DNA of 64,000 nucleotides from Formosa haliotis (GTDB lineage: Bacteria > Bacteroidota > Bacteroidia > Flavobacteriales > Flavobacteriaceae). Below the pieces are notes generated by a model. It saw only the letters and a list, made by a program, of their open reading frames with translations, did not search any database and was not told where the DNA came from. Location of the stretch: the NCBI RefSeq assembly GCF_001685485.1, contig NZ_BDEL01000001.1:2725501-2789500 (forward strand). The letters are read 5' to 3'. Positions 44,320 to 53,316 of the stretch are shown here, piece by piece. A program made the translations under genes and the position numbers. How positions within the stretch are numbered: position 1 is the stretch's first letter; each line of letters opens with the position of its first letter.

Positions 44320-45030
44320 TTAAATATGAATAATTTCGTCGTCGTTTAAAATCTCATCACCACGTAGTCGTAAAAATATTTGAGCCACGGCTATAGTATC
44401 TTTTTCGCAATACACGATAATGCGATCTATTTCATTTTCTTCGTAATATACACGATACACTTCGCTACCGTCAATATCGACTTTTGGTGATGGAATTCCT
44501 AAAATATGAGTTAGCAATTTTAGAGAAGTGTAATTTTTATAATCCCCAAATTTCCATAATTCTAAGGTGTCTAAATGGGGAACTTCCCAAGGTTTTTTAC
44601 CAAATAAATTTAGTTTCTCTGGTAGCGGAATATTGTGTATAATCATACGGCGTGCAATATACGGAAAGTCGAATTCTTTGCCGTTATGGGCGCATAAAAC
44701 TTGTCGCGGGTGGTTGTAATGGGTTTCCAAAAGGTTTTTAAAATCTTTTAAAAGCACAGTTTCTTCACCATAGAACGATGTGGTTCTAAATTGTCTCGTT
44801 TCACCTTGCAATCTGAAATAGCCCACCGAGATACAAACAATTTTACCAAATTCGGCCCAAATGCCAGCGCGTTCGTAAAACTCTTCGGCAGAAACTTCAT
44901 TTCGCTGGTATTTCGATTTTAAATCCCAAAGGTGTTGTTTGGTTTCGCTTAACTCAGAAAAATGCTGCGTTTCTGGAACCGTTTCTATATCTAGAAATAA
45001 GATGTCTTCAAGGTTGAGTTTATGAATCAT
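44320..45030 (-). CDS. DEDD-type 3'-5' exonuclease (PolB-like)
   Basis: Protein of 236 residues with the ribonuclease-H-like exonuclease fold. Exo I is ILFLDIETVPE, Exo II is LCAHNGKEFDFPYIARRM, and Exo III is YCEKDTIAV (YxxxD form), giving the four acidic metal-binding residues. It resembles stand-alone predicted PolB-like exonucleases. The start is set at ATG 45030 (MIHKLNLED) instead of the TTG three codons upstream. The stop is directly adjacent to the ABC transporter start, so they form one transcript, although no shared role is apparent. Confidence 0.85.
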   Translation of the reverse strand: MIHKLNLEDILFLDIETVPETQHFSELSETKQHLWDLKSKYQRNEVSAEEFYERAGIWAEFGKIVCISVGYFRLQGETRQFRTTSFYGEETVLLKDFKNLLETHYNHPRQVLCAHNGKEFDFPYIARRMIIHNIPLPEKLNLFGKKPWEVPHLDTLELWKFGDYKNYTSLKLLTHILGIPSPKVDIDGSEVYRVYYEENEIDRIIVYCEKDTIAVAQIFLRLRGDEILNDDEIIHI

Positions 45031-45145
45031 GACCGTCAATTATCCGTGAATAAGAAAATTACATTTTAATTTTGTGATATCAAAACGTAAGCGTTTATTG
45101 ATTTTAAGAAATTTTAAATGGTTGCTAAACGGAGCTTTATTCCGT

Positions 45146-45991
45146 TTATAATTTAAATCCCTCAATATGATTATTTATCTGAATTTTAGAGGTGATTTTT
45201 TCAAAACTTAATTTTGATTGGAAAAACTGTAAAGATTTTAATTTTAGTCTGAATTTTGTAAATAATTTATATTTTAAATACCATTTTAACTTCCGTCCGT
45301 TTAAATTCTTAGACATTCTCTTATATATTATTTTGTATAAATCTAATAAAGCAACAGAATAGAGAAATGGTATTAAAGCTATGGTTAGAATAAGAGGTAG
45401 AGCAAAAGCCTTTAGTGTATCTATATTGATAAAACTGAAGATGTTTTGATAAAGATTATACCCAATATAAATTATTACAATAAAACCGAAAATCAAATTA
45501 ACATTAGAAGCAAATTTTTCTAATATCTTGTCGGGTTTAACAAAGGGAAGAATGTTTACTAGGGTTAGAAAAATCATTATAAATAATTCTATGGCAAGGT
45601 TGAAGGTATAGAAATTTGATAAAAATTCAACAATGATTATCCCTTTTAAACTTCTTTTTAATATTTCTTTAGCGAAATGATTCGAGTTTTTTAGTTCACT
45701 TATTTTCATAAATATTGGAAACCCCGCAAATATTAACCAAAACAAACTGTCTTTTAATAGTGATAAGTCCCAAAACTTAATAATTGTTAGAGCTAAAATG
45801 ACCGACATGGAATAAACAATTATGCTTAAAAAGTAGTCGATAAGATTAGTAGTAAAAATAACAGTAAAAAGTTTCAAAAAATTTCTTCGCGATTCGCGAC
45901 TTAATGATAATACCCAAATGAAAAAGAATAAAATGCAAATTCCAATGGCGATTTCTCTATTATTAAAAATATCAGTCAATTGATTTTGCAT
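45146..45991 (-). CDS. Unknown polytopic membrane protein
   Basis: Hydrophobic protein of 281 residues with about seven predicted membrane segments (for example IAIGICILFFFIWVLSL, SMSVILALTIIKFW, LIFGFIVIIYIGYNLY and ALPLILTIALIPFLYSVALL) and a basic C-terminal tail (KLKWYLKYKLFTKFRLKLKS). I do not recognise a family. The DNA is more AT-rich than its neighbours, and the gene stands alone with gaps on both sides (about 115 and 90 bases), which may mean recent acquisition. The function is unknown; a coding origin is supported by the long frame and consistent hydrophobic pattern. Confidence 0.6.
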   Translation of the reverse strand: MQNQLTDIFNNREIAIGICILFFFIWVLSLSRESRRNFLKLFTVIFTTNLIDYFLSIIVYSMSVILALTIIKFWDLSLLKDSLFWLIFAGFPIFMKISELKNSNHFAKEILKRSLKGIIIVEFLSNFYTFNLAIELFIMIFLTLVNILPFVKPDKILEKFASNVNLIFGFIVIIYIGYNLYQNIFSFINIDTLKAFALPLILTIALIPFLYSVALLDLYKIIYKRMSKNLNGRKLKWYLKYKLFTKFRLKLKSLQFFQSKLSFEKITSKIQINNHIEGFKL

Positions 45992-46082
45992 TGTTATTAT
46001 ATAATCGGACTACTATGAACCCCAAATTTAATTGAAATAAAAACTTTGAAATTCAAAAACGAGGCTGCGCTTAACCTTTCAA

Positions 46083-47237
46083 TTAATTATTTTCCAACAT
46101 ATTATAGCCTTCTTCTATATAGGCAAAAATATCTTTCGTAAATGTAGCAACAACATCTTCTGGTCCTTTAGAATGGCCTAATCTTACAATAATAATATTG
46201 TCTTCGGGTTCTACAATAACATATTGGCCAAGATGCCCACGCATCATAAAAAAGTGCTTGTCATCAATAGTTTTTAACCACCAGCCATAGCCGTATTCTG
46301 GACTAGCATCAAAACGCGGAGTGATGGATTTTTTTACGAAAGCAGAGTCTAACAATTGTTGTCCATTCCATTTGCCATAGTCTTTGTATAATTTTCCAAA
46401 ACGTGCAAAATCTCTAGCATTACTGGCTATACAACAATAGGCTTTTTCTAGTCCATGCGCATCGCTATCTAATTGCCAAAGCGCATCACTCTCGCAGCCC
46501 ATAGGTTTCCAGAACTTTTCGCTTAAATAGCCAGACATGGTTTGCCCGGTTGCTTTGGTAAGGACCATACCTAATAATTGGGTGTTTCCGCTTAAATATT
46601 TATAGCTTTTTCCTGGTGCTTCAATCCCTTTCATGTTTAAAATAACCGGAGCGAGATTTTCATCGAAATACGCTCGTGTGGTTACCGAAAAAGGGGAGTA
46701 GTACGATTCATCCCAATCTAAACCAGAGGCCATAGACGATAAATCGCCAACGGTTAAACCTTCGGATAATCCTTTTTTAAATTCCGGATAAAAATCGCTT
46801 ACCTTTTGGTCTAGGCTTTTAATTTTCCCTTCCATAATGGCTTTTCCTAACATGGCAGAAATGATGCTTTTAGCCATAGAAAATGAATTAGATTTCGAAG
46901 TTTCACCAAAACCATCATAATAGTTTTCGTACCAAATACTATCGTTTTTAATAATCATATAGGCAATCGTACCATTTGCCACATTCATACGCTCTAAACT
47001 GTCTGTAGGTTTGGCTGTATTATAATCTTTATGAATGGGCCAAGGTTGAGGTGTACTGTTTTCGATAGTGCGATTATCGAATTCTTTATAATCTTCTAAA
47101 AAAGCTGTTTTATGACCGGTACCATAGGTAATCCACGCCGCCTTTAAAATGTAATCGTAGCCCGAAATGTATAGGCCTAGAATAATAAGTCCGCATACAA
47201 GTATGATAAACTTGAGGAGTTTAAATAGATATTTCAT
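46083..47237 (-). CDS. Serine hydrolase of the beta-lactamase/class C family
   Basis: Membrane-anchored or periplasmic protein of 384 residues. The N-terminal hydrophobic helix (LLKFIILVCGLIILGLYISGY) is followed by the serine-hydrolase domain: SxxK as SMAKS near residue 126, a Tyr motif as YLSGN, and a final GHLGQY in the place of KTG/HxG. Related enzymes include esterases, D-aminopeptidases and beta-lactamase-like transferases, so the substrate cannot be assigned. It has no co-directional partner in the immediate gap; ogt lies 33 bases upstream. Confidence 0.87.
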   Translation of the reverse strand: MKYLFKLLKFIILVCGLIILGLYISGYDYILKAAWITYGTGHKTAFLEDYKEFDNRTIENSTPQPWPIHKDYNTAKPTDSLERMNVANGTIAYMIIKNDSIWYENYYDGFGETSKSNSFSMAKSIISAMLGKAIMEGKIKSLDQKVSDFYPEFKKGLSEGLTVGDLSSMASGLDWDESYYSPFSVTTRAYFDENLAPVILNMKGIEAPGKSYKYLSGNTQLLGMVLTKATGQTMSGYLSEKFWKPMGCESDALWQLDSDAHGLEKAYCCIASNARDFARFGKLYKDYGKWNGQQLLDSAFVKKSITPRFDASPEYGYGWWLKTIDDKHFFMMRGHLGQYVIVEPEDNIIIVRLGHSKGPEDVVATFTKDIFAYIEEGYNMLENN

Positions 47238-47270
47238 TATTAGTAGTTTGTTGTGCTTAAATATAGAAAA

Positions 47271-47744
47271 TTAAAATAAGGTTTCCTGTGTAAACGGGCT
47301 TTCATGCTGTAAAAGCCATTGTTTACGGTGTAAGCCACCAGCGTAACCTGTTAAGCTGCCATTGGTACCAATAACGCGGTGACAAGGCACCACAATCCAA
47401 AGTGGATTTTTACCATTGGCGTTGGCCACTGCACGAATAGCTTTTACATCGCCCAATTGTTTAGAAAGTTCTAAATAAGATACAGTTTTTCCGTAAGGGA
47501 TATGGCAAAGGGCATCCCATACTTTTTTCTGAAAATCGGTACCTTTCGGATTTCGTTTTATACTGAAATGATTCCGAGACCCATCAAAATATTCTTGAAG
47601 TTGTTGCACACAATTTTGTAGCGACTCTGGAATAGTTCTACTAGGTTCTTCATCAGAATTTAATACCGTGATGGCCGAAATACCCTCTGAATTGCCTTCA
47701 ATTTTAGTAAATCCTAATGGTGATGCTATAATGCAAGTATCCAT
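47271..47744 (-). CDS. ogt: Methylated-DNA-protein-cysteine methyltransferase
   Basis: DNA repair protein of 157 residues that removes O6-alkyl groups from guanine by transfer to its own cysteine. The active site is VVPCHRVIGTNGSLTGYAGGLHRK with the acceptor Cys in PCHR; the recognition helix GKTVSYLELSKQLGDVKAIRAVANANGKNP is clear. It lacks the Ada metal-binding domain. It shares one base with the stop of the CNNM gene upstream. Confidence 0.95.
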   Translation of the reverse strand: MDTCIIASPLGFTKIEGNSEGISAITVLNSDEEPSRTIPESLQNCVQQLQEYFDGSRNHFSIKRNPKGTDFQKKVWDALCHIPYGKTVSYLELSKQLGDVKAIRAVANANGKNPLWIVVPCHRVIGTNGSLTGYAGGLHRKQWLLQHESPFTQETLF

Positions 47745-48828
47745 TAATTTTCTTCGATATCCTCATTAATTAAGCCTAAACGTTTCGCTCTTGCTTCCCA
47801 ACTTTTTCTAGCCAAAGCTTGAAGATTGGCTACATGGTCGCTTTCGTCCATAATTTCAAGACCTAAAAGAGTTTCAATAACATCTTCCATAGTAACAATA
47901 CCACTTACAGAACCGTATTCGTCTACTACTAAAGCCATGTGGTTTTTGCTTTCTACAAGCTGTTCGAACAGGGTAGGAATGGCAATATTTCTATTTACAA
48001 TGATTATATTACGTTTTAAATCTTTTAACGTTTTTTTGCCGTTTCCAAGGGCCATTTCTTTAAAAACTTCATCTTTTAAAACGAGCCCAGTAATGTTGTC
48101 TGGAGAATCGGTATACACCGGAATTCTAGAAAATCGGATATTAGAATTTGCCTTAAAAAACTCTTGAACAGAAGTTGTTTCATTAGCTGTTTTTATAACC
48201 GTTCTTGGCGTCATAATATCTTTGGCAAGAATATCTTTAAAGGTTAAAAGGTTTTTCAGAATTTTACTTTCAGATTCTTGAAATACGCCGTCTTTTTCTG
48301 CCATATCTGCCATAGCATGAAAATCTTCACGACTTAACACACTACCGTGCCCCTTGCCACCAATAAGTTTAGTGGTGAGTTGCAATAACCATAATAGTCC
48401 GGTCCATTTTAATGGAAAGATTAAAACCGTTAAAGCTTTAGAGGTGAAGTTGGCTAAGGTTTGCCAATACTTAGCACCAATAGTTTTTGGAATAATTTCT
48501 GAAACCACTAATATTAAAAAGGTCATGATTGCAGAAACTATTCCTACGGTATTTATTCCAAAAATTTCAAATTTATAGGGAAGTTTTTCCGCTTCTATAC
48601 CCACCATCATGGCACCCAGGGTATGGGCAATCGTGTTTAGAGTTAAAATGGCAATTAAAGGCTGATCTACATCCTTTTTAAGATTTTCTAGCGTGGTAGC
48701 ATAGTCCTTGCCTTCATTCTTTTTTACATTTATAAACGTTGGTGTCACGCTCAAAAAACAGCTTCTAGAATAGAACATAGAAACGAAAAGAATATTGAAA
48801 TTGTTGCCCAAAAGATAAGTGCTCCCAT
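47744..48828 (-). pseudogene. CNNM/CBS-domain membrane protein, one-base frameshift near N-terminus
   Basis: Membrane protein with an N-terminal CNNM (DUF21) transporter-like domain and two CBS domains, a group linked to Mg2+ or other cation handling. The intact open frame yields a protein from 48811, but its first residues (MGNNFNILFVSMFYSRSC…) are out of register. The correct frame begins at ATG 48828 as MGALIFWATISIFFSFLCSILEAVF and hits TGA at once. Adding one T to the T6 run (A6 at 48753-48758) joins it to LSVTPTFINVKKNEG, 361 residues. The two CBS domains (DIMTPRTVI…, MALVVDEYGSVSGIVTMEDVIE) lie after the break. Miscalled homopolymer is the leading explanation. Confidence 0.8.
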
Positions 48829-48853
48829 ATATTTAAATTGATTTAGTGCTAAG

Positions 48854-49842
48854 TTACGAAATCAATTTCACAACATCCTTAGCAAAATAGCTTGCAATTA
48901 TATCTGCACCAGCTCTTTTTATAGCCGTAACTTGTTCCATCATAACAGCATCGTGGTCTAGCCACCCACGTTCTGCTGCAGCTTTAAGCATGGCATATTC
49001 GCCAGAAACTTGATATACGGCAACAGGAACATCGACTTCATTTTTAATATCTCGAACAATATCTAAATAACATAAACCTGGTTTTACCATAACAATATCG
49101 GCACCTTCGTCTATATCCATTTCGGTTTCGCGAATGGCTTCCAAGCGGTTAGCATAATCCATTTGGTAAGATTTTTTGTCTTTAGGAACATCAACCATAT
49201 CTACGGGTGCAGAATCTAAAGCATCTCTAAACGGACCGTAAAATGCTGAAGCATATTTGGCGCTGTAAGACATGATACCTGTGTTAATAAAACCTTCGTC
49301 CTCTAGAAGTTCGCGCATTTCAAGAATACGACCATCCATCATGTCGCTAGGGGCTACAAAATCGGCTCCAGCTTGTGCGTGACTTAAAGCCATTTCGGCT
49401 AAAACAGCTGAGGATTCATCGTTTAAAATCATGCCGTTTTTTATTATACCATCGTGCCCGTAAGACGAGAACGGATCTAACGCCACATCGGTCATAACCA
49501 ACATATCTGGACAAGCATTTTTTACAGTTTTAATGGCACGTTGCATTAAACCTTTCGGGTTTAAAGCTTCGGTACCTTTATTGTCTTTTAACTTGTCGTC
49601 TACTTTTACAAATAATAATACCGACTTTAAGCCTAAAGACCACAATTCTTTTACTTCAGCTTCAAGCAAGTCTAAACTTAAGCGGAAGTAGTTAGGCATA
49701 GACGGAATTTCTTCCTTAATGCCTTTGCCTTCAACAACAAAAAGCGGTACTAAAAATCGTTTGGAGATATGATGGTTTCGCGAACTAAAGACCTAATGGC
49801 TTCGTTGCTTCTTAATCGTCTGTTTCTTTTAAGTGGATACAT
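48854..49842 (-). pseudogene. hemB: Delta-aminolevulinic acid dehydratase (porphobilinogen synthase), one-base frameshift
   Basis: Joins two aminolevulinates into porphobilinogen. The normal start is ATG 49842 (MYPLKRNRRLRSNEAIR…ISPNDF), where the frame meets TAG. Adding one T to the T5 run (A5 at 49752-49756) continues …NDFLVPLFVVEGKGI into the long frame that otherwise starts at MPNYFRLSLD (49699). Reconstructed length is 329 residues. Both active-site lysines are present (SYSAKYAS and VMVKPG), and the VALDPFSSYGHDG region lacks the zinc cysteines, as in the magnesium-dependent class. Because the rest of the haem cluster is intact, the break is probably a sequencing error. Confidence 0.88.
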
Positions 49843-49844
49843 GA

Positions 49845-50846
49845 TTATGATTTTATATTTAATTTTTCGTTAAAATCTTCAGCAGTTTTTATAACCTTTT
49901 GAGGTGCTCTAAAGCGATAGCCTATAAAAACTTGCGAAAATGGTATGTTATCTGTGATATATAAATCACGTTTGCTACTATGATTTAAAATTAAGTAATT
50001 AAAATGAGCGCCGAAATAAAGATTTTCAAAATCGTAAGTTGCTGTGGCTTTAAAACTAAATTCGGTAAGTAAAGTTGTGAGATTTCCGCTGTTTGACGAG
50101 GCGTGATTTAATCCTACTCCGAGTGAAGCTCCAGCAGAAATAAATAAATTTTGATTGGGCACATAGTTGTAATAATAGGCTGGAGAAAAGGCCAAATCGA
50201 AGGACTTGAAATCTTTATCTATGGTGTTAAACTGAAGTTTATCTTCGGAATTTATATTGAATGTGGAATAAAAATAAGTTATGCTAGGAACGAAACTTCC
50301 TGCACTTTTTAATTGTTTTTCGTTCTGAGACGCAATAGCTCTATATGAAAAATTATCGTTTAAAATATAGGAGGTCGAGCCACCAATTTGAAAAGATTTC
50401 GTTTTGGGTAGATAGATATTATAATTGTCATTTTTCAGAAAAAAACCTTTTTCATTATATAATTTAATGGTTTGCATCCATCTCCTTTTATAAAACCCTC
50501 TTAGATTTAAAGCGTATAATTTGGAGTCCTCATTATTTTTATTGGCATTTAAAAAATTTGGTGCAAACGAGTAAGAAATGGTGAGCATCCTAAAAAACAC
50601 ACTGGCTCCAATTCGAGATTGTTTGTTTGCATTTAAGTTTAAAACTTGTTGCGAGTTATCGTCGTTCAACGAGAGAGAATTGGAAGTATTTACATAAAAA
50701 ACGCGAGCCGTGATTCTGTTTTTATAAAATCTAACATATTCGTTTTCTTTATCGAAAAGAGAGTCTTTTTGGGTTTGTTTTTGAGCAAAGCAGGCATAGG
50801 TTGTTATAAAAAATAATAGGTAAAATGTCGTGCTTTTCAATATCAT
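49845..50846 (-). CDS. DUF4421-family outer-membrane protein, copy 1
   Basis: Secreted protein of 333 residues with a signal peptide (LFFITTYACFAQ) and a beta-barrel-like pattern ending in GYRFRAP. The segments YKNRITARVFYVNTSNSL, KGFFLKNDNYNIYLP and SQNEKQLKSAGSFVPSI are DUF4421 hallmarks. The family has no known function. It lies directly before hemB on the same strand and after a second copy of the same family; the two differ enough to be an old duplication. The reason for its location in a haem cluster is not clear. Confidence 0.8.
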   Translation of the reverse strand: MILKSTTFYLLFFITTYACFAQKQTQKDSLFDKENEYVRFYKNRITARVFYVNTSNSLSLNDDNSQQVLNLNANKQSRIGASVFFRMLTISYSFAPNFLNANKNNEDSKLYALNLRGFYKRRWMQTIKLYNEKGFFLKNDNYNIYLPKTKSFQIGGSTSYILNDNFSYRAIASQNEKQLKSAGSFVPSITYFYSTFNINSEDKLQFNTIDKDFKSFDLAFSPAYYYNYVPNQNLFISAGASLGVGLNHASSNSGNLTTLLTEFSFKATATYDFENLYFGAHFNYLILNHSSKRDLYITDNIPFSQVFIGYRFRAPQKVIKTAEDFNEKLNIKS

Positions 50847-50891
50847 AGGGAGTGCTTTGGGGCTATTTTATTTTTTGAAATAGGGTTTTAT

Positions 50892-51899
50892 TTAAGGTAT
50901 AAATTTAGCATTAAAATCGTCTGCAGTTTTTACTATTTTTTTAGGAGCTTTAAAGCGATACCCTATAAACGCCTGAAAAAAAGGTATGTTGTCGCTTACA
51001 TTTACGGTGTTTTCGGAATTGTAGTTTAGTACCAAATAGCTATAATATGCGCCAAGGTACAAATTATCGATATCGTAGGTTAAAGAGGTTCTTAAATTGA
51101 ATTCTGTTAGAAGTGTTATTTCGCTAGTTGTACTGTCTTTGGCATAATGCATGCCTATACCTGCCGAAAATCCAGCAGAGATGAATAGGTTTCGGGTGGG
51201 TACAAAATTGTAATAATAAGCGGGTGCCAAAGCAATGTCGAAAGATTTAGAAGAATCGTCTATAGAATTGGAGGGGTCTCCTGTGTCCCAAAAAATGTCG
51301 TAATCTGTGTAATAATACAATATGCTAGGTATAAAACTTCCTACACTTTTTAATTGCTTTTCGTCTTGAGAAGCAATAGCCCTAAAAGAGAAGTTTTCGT
51401 TAAAGATATAAGAAGTAGATCCACCGACTTTTAACCATTTGGTTCTTGGGAGATATTCCTGGAAATCTTCATTTTCTACATAAAAGCCTTTTTCTTTGTA
51501 GATGTCTAGCGTTTGCATCCAATGCTTGCCAAAATACGTTCTAATATTTAAGTTAAAGAGTTTCGAGTCGTCGTTGTCCTTGTTTTTAGCTATAAAATCT
51601 GGAGCAAAGGAATACGATATATTAATAAATCTAAAAGCTACCGAGGCACCAATACGGTCTTGTTTGTTGGGTGTTAAATCAATGCTGAAATCGGTATCTC
51701 GATCGACTAAAGTTAACGAATTGGAGGTACTTACAAAAAACGCACGTGCTGTAATTCTGTTTTTATAGACATGAATGTATTCGTTAGACTCGTCGTAAAT
51801 AATACTATCTTGTTCAACATTCGGTATGCTATCTTGCGCGTGGCAGAGATTAGCCATAACAGTTATTAAGATTACAGTAAGAAGCGTTTTTAAACCCAT
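50892..51899 (-). CDS. DUF4421-family outer-membrane protein, copy 2
   Basis: Secreted protein of 335 residues, close paralogue of the next gene. Signal peptide LITVMANLCHAQ, then YKNRITARAFFVSTSNSLTL, EKGFYVENEDFQEYLPRTKW, SQDEKQLKSVGSFIPSI and a final GYRFKAPKK. Its first bases overlap the end of hemF by 10 bases, so it is translated from the haem-operon message. A surface or outer-membrane location is likely. No function is assigned to the family. Confidence 0.8.
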   Translation of the reverse strand: MGLKTLLTVILITVMANLCHAQDSIPNVEQDSIIYDESNEYIHVYKNRITARAFFVSTSNSLTLVDRDTDFSIDLTPNKQDRIGASVAFRFINISYSFAPDFIAKNKDNDDSKLFNLNIRTYFGKHWMQTLDIYKEKGFYVENEDFQEYLPRTKWLKVGGSTSYIFNENFSFRAIASQDEKQLKSVGSFIPSILYYYTDYDIFWDTGDPSNSIDDSSKSFDIALAPAYYYNFVPTRNLFISAGFSAGIGMHYAKDSTTSEITLLTEFNLRTSLTYDIDNLYLGAYYSYLVLNYNSENTVNVSDNIPFFQAFIGYRFKAPKKIVKTADDFNAKFIP

Positions 51900-52804
51900 G
51901 ACTTAGGTTTTTTTAAAACAGTTAATAAGTGCTCCTCTGGACTATTAGGTTCTATTTCGTGGTTATAAACCCATTGCACATGTGGTGGTAGGCTCATTAA
52001 AATACTCTCAATCCTTCCATTAGTTTTTAATCCGAATAAGGTGCCTTTGTCATGAACCAAATTGAATTCGACATAGCGTCCTCGACGAATTTCTTGCCAG
52101 TTTCGTTGGGCTTCGGTATAGGGTAAATTTTTTCTTTTTTCGACAATGGGTAAATAGCTTTCTAAAAAACTATTGCCCACTTCGGTCGTAAAATTATACC
52201 AATGCTCCATGCTCATATAGGTATTGGCTTTACAGTAATCGAAGAATAATCCGCCTATACCTCTGGCTTCATGCCTGTGAGCATTCCAAAAATAAGTGTC
52301 GCATTTTTCTTTATATAGGTCGTAAAAACTGTCGTTATGTTTATCGCAAGCGGTTTTACAAATAGTATGAAAATGTTTGGCATCCTCTTCAAAAAGATAG
52401 TAGGGTGTTAAATCTTGACCTCCACCAAACCATTGGTCTACAATATCTCCTTCTTGGTTATACATTTCAAAATAGCGCCAATTGGCATGTACGGTTGGTA
52501 CCATAGGATTTTTTGGATGCAGCACTAAGCTGAGTCCGCAGGCAAAGAAATTGGCATCTTTAACTCCGAAATAGCTTTGCATACTTTCGGGCAGTTTTCC
52601 ATGAACGGCAGAAATATTTACACCACCTTTTTCGAAAACAGCACCATTTTCTATTACTCGAGTACGACCACCACCACCTTCTGGGCGGTCCCAAAGATCT
52701 TCTTTAAAAGTTGCTTTTCCATCTACGGCTTCTAAAGCTGTAGTAATCTTATCTTGTAACTCTTGAATATATTGATAAAATTTATCCTTAATTGTATAGT
52801 TCAT
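51890..52804 (-). CDS. hemF: Oxygen-dependent coproporphyrinogen III oxidase
   Basis: Converts coproporphyrinogen III to protoporphyrinogen IX by oxidative decarboxylation of two propionates, using oxygen. The 304 residues contain the family signature VHANWRYFEMYN and the segments EKGGVNISAVHGKLP, WFGGGQDLTPYYLFEEDAKHFH and YVEFNLVHDKGTLFGLKTNGRIESILMSLPP. Length is normal. It overlaps the acetyltransferase gene upstream by 17 bases and the DUF4421 gene downstream by 10, showing that the minus-strand haem genes form one tight operon. Confidence 0.96.
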   Translation of the reverse strand: MNYTIKDKFYQYIQELQDKITTALEAVDGKATFKEDLWDRPEGGGGRTRVIENGAVFEKGGVNISAVHGKLPESMQSYFGVKDANFFACGLSLVLHPKNPMVPTVHANWRYFEMYNQEGDIVDQWFGGGQDLTPYYLFEEDAKHFHTICKTACDKHNDSFYDLYKEKCDTYFWNAHRHEARGIGGLFFDYCKANTYMSMEHWYNFTTEVGNSFLESYLPIVEKRKNLPYTEAQRNWQEIRRGRYVEFNLVHDKGTLFGLKTNGRIESILMSLPPHVQWVYNHEIEPNSPEEHLLTVLKKPKSWV

Positions 52805-53315
52805 ATAACTCCATATCTAAGGTTGGTGCGTTTGGTGGCGCATATTCGTTTTTTAATGTTTCTTTCCACACAAACCCACAGTTTGTAGCCACTTTTATAC
52901 TACCTATATTACTTTTGTGCGATATAATTTGAAGTGTTTTAAGATGTAATTTTTCAAATGCTAAATACGCTAAATCTTCTATTGCAGACGAAATAATACC
53001 TTTGTTTTCGTGTTTTGCATCAACGCAGTAGGCAAACTCGCCTTGCTTTTTTTTCCAATTAATCTCTTTTAAAATCACTAGTCCCACGATAAAATTGGTG
53101 GTAATATCTTTTAATACAAATGTAAATTCAAAGCCCTGTTCTCGTTGTTTTTGCTGATATAGAATATAATCTTTCGAGGCTTCAATATTTAGATTTTTGG
53201 CAAGTATATTGGGTAAATAGGTAACAAATCGTTTTACATTATCCATCATGAATTTATGCAGATGTTCTGCATCATGTTCGCGAATGGGTTGAATGTAAAA
53301 CGAATTGTTTTTCAT
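52788..53315 (-). CDS. GNAT-family N-acetyltransferase (RimJ/RimL-like)
   Basis: Acetyltransferase of 175 residues. The acetyl-CoA-binding pattern is seen in FAYCVDAKHENKGIISSAIEDLAYLAFEKLHLKTLQIISHKSNIGSIKVATNCGFVWK, with the usual N-terminal strand IQPIREHDAEHLHKFM. The RimJ/RimL-type arrangement suggests acetylation of a protein N-terminus or small amine; the substrate is unknown. It is embedded between hemE and hemF and overlaps hemF, which is a recurrent arrangement in Flavobacteriaceae. Confidence 0.85.
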   Translation of the reverse strand: MKNNSFYIQPIREHDAEHLHKFMMDNVKRFVTYLPNILAKNLNIEASKDYILYQQKQREQGFEFTFVLKDITTNFIVGLVILKEINWKKKQGEFAYCVDAKHENKGIISSAIEDLAYLAFEKLHLKTLQIISHKSNIGSIKVATNCGFVWKETLKNEYAPPNAPTLDMELYELYN

Positions 53316-53316
53316 A

